In this document: positions 63,801 to 64,000 of the stretch, piece after piece
Layout: every line of letters starts with the position of its first letter
How positions within the stretch are numbered: the stretch's first letter is position 1
DNA from: Seriola aureovittata
Taxonomy: Eukaryota > Chordata > Actinopteri > Carangiformes > Carangidae
NCBI RefSeq assembly: GCF_021018895.1
Contig: NC_079379.1
Span: forward strand, 21,694,276-21,758,275
Length of the DNA: 64,000 nucleotides
Reading direction: 5' to 3'
Notes under the pieces: generated by a model
What the model was told of the DNA's origin: nothing
Databases searched by the model: none
Seen by the model: only the letters and a program-made list of their open reading frames with translations
Program-made: the position numbers and the translations under genes

Positions 63801-64000
63801 GTTATTTTATCACCTTTAAAATGTGTGCCTGAAAAATCAGCCTGACATTTTCATTTTTAAATCAAACTATTTTTGAAATGAGCTTTGTCTGAACCAATAG
63901 AGGGGCCAGTGTGTTATAATACAACAAAAACAAACAGATGGGGCAAAAAAACATCATCAAATCGTCCCTGTTCAACAGTGAACTTCACTCAGCTTTATGT

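Larger units (their letters stand above)
54291..64000 (-). other. ctdp1: preceding ctdp1 intron, upstream exon outside window
   Basis: The exon that should precede VDDILG encodes the conserved segment ending DKE. I searched the minus strand from 54291 to 64000 by eye for that segment and for other FCP1 blocks (BRCT, FCPH) and found none, so this is taken as intron of at least 9.7 kb. Recognisable contents are a MITE fragment at 54948, a GGGCTGCACA-type repeat at 58266 and a hAT-like inverted-repeat element at 60250. Otherwise I see no gene. Confidence 0.65.

Overview
This is vertebrate nuclear DNA, almost certainly from a ray-finned (teleost) fish and probably a percomorph. It is AT-rich and gene-poor, with spliced coding exons, consensus splice sites, homopolymers and microsatellites, and many short inverted-repeat element remnants of kinds familiar from teleost genomes. 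No bacterial, phage or plasmid organisation is present. The species assignment is inference from repeat content; the sequence does not fix it.

Only one protein-coding gene can be supported: the 3' end of ctdp1 (FCP1, the RNA polymerase II C-terminal-domain phosphatase), on the minus strand. The penultimate coding exon is at 54016-54290 and the last coding exon at 21642-21816, separated by an intron of about 32.2 kb. The joined reading frame ends in the conserved acidic FCP1 tail that binds the RAP74 subunit of TFIIF. The catalytic FCPH and BRCT domains must lie upstream, beyond base 64000. Bases 54291-64000 are therefore intron, and bases 1 to about 19700 are the 3' intergenic flank.

Layout: 1-19700 holds no recognised gene. 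It has a CpG-rich patch at the extreme left edge (possibly a neighbouring gene's promoter or first exon), several MITE-like elements, degenerate tandem repeats and a 34-base C run. 19718-21641 is ctdp1 3'UTR (proximal poly(A) signals at 21493 and 21449, possible distal one at 19718). 21642-21816 is the last exon. 21817-54015 is the last intron, with MITEs, a dispersed teleost repeat at 28.8-29.2 kb, another at 35.4-35.75 kb, and a decayed non-LTR retrotransposon C-terminal ORF at 45.6-46.44 kb. 54016-54290 is the polyglutamine-rich penultimate exon. 54291-64000 is the preceding intron, with further repeat remnants including a hAT-like inverted-repeat element near 60.25-60.82 kb.

No novel multi-gene system was found. 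The points most worth a second look are the Gln/Arg/His-rich expansion in ctdp1, the oligo(A) tract where a polypyrimidine tract is expected at its splice acceptor, the retrotransposon remnant with a PD...ELxV nuclease-like signature, and pairs of terminal-inverted-repeat elements that can be matched to each other within the window. Most of the longer open reading frames are chance ORFs in repeat or intron DNA.
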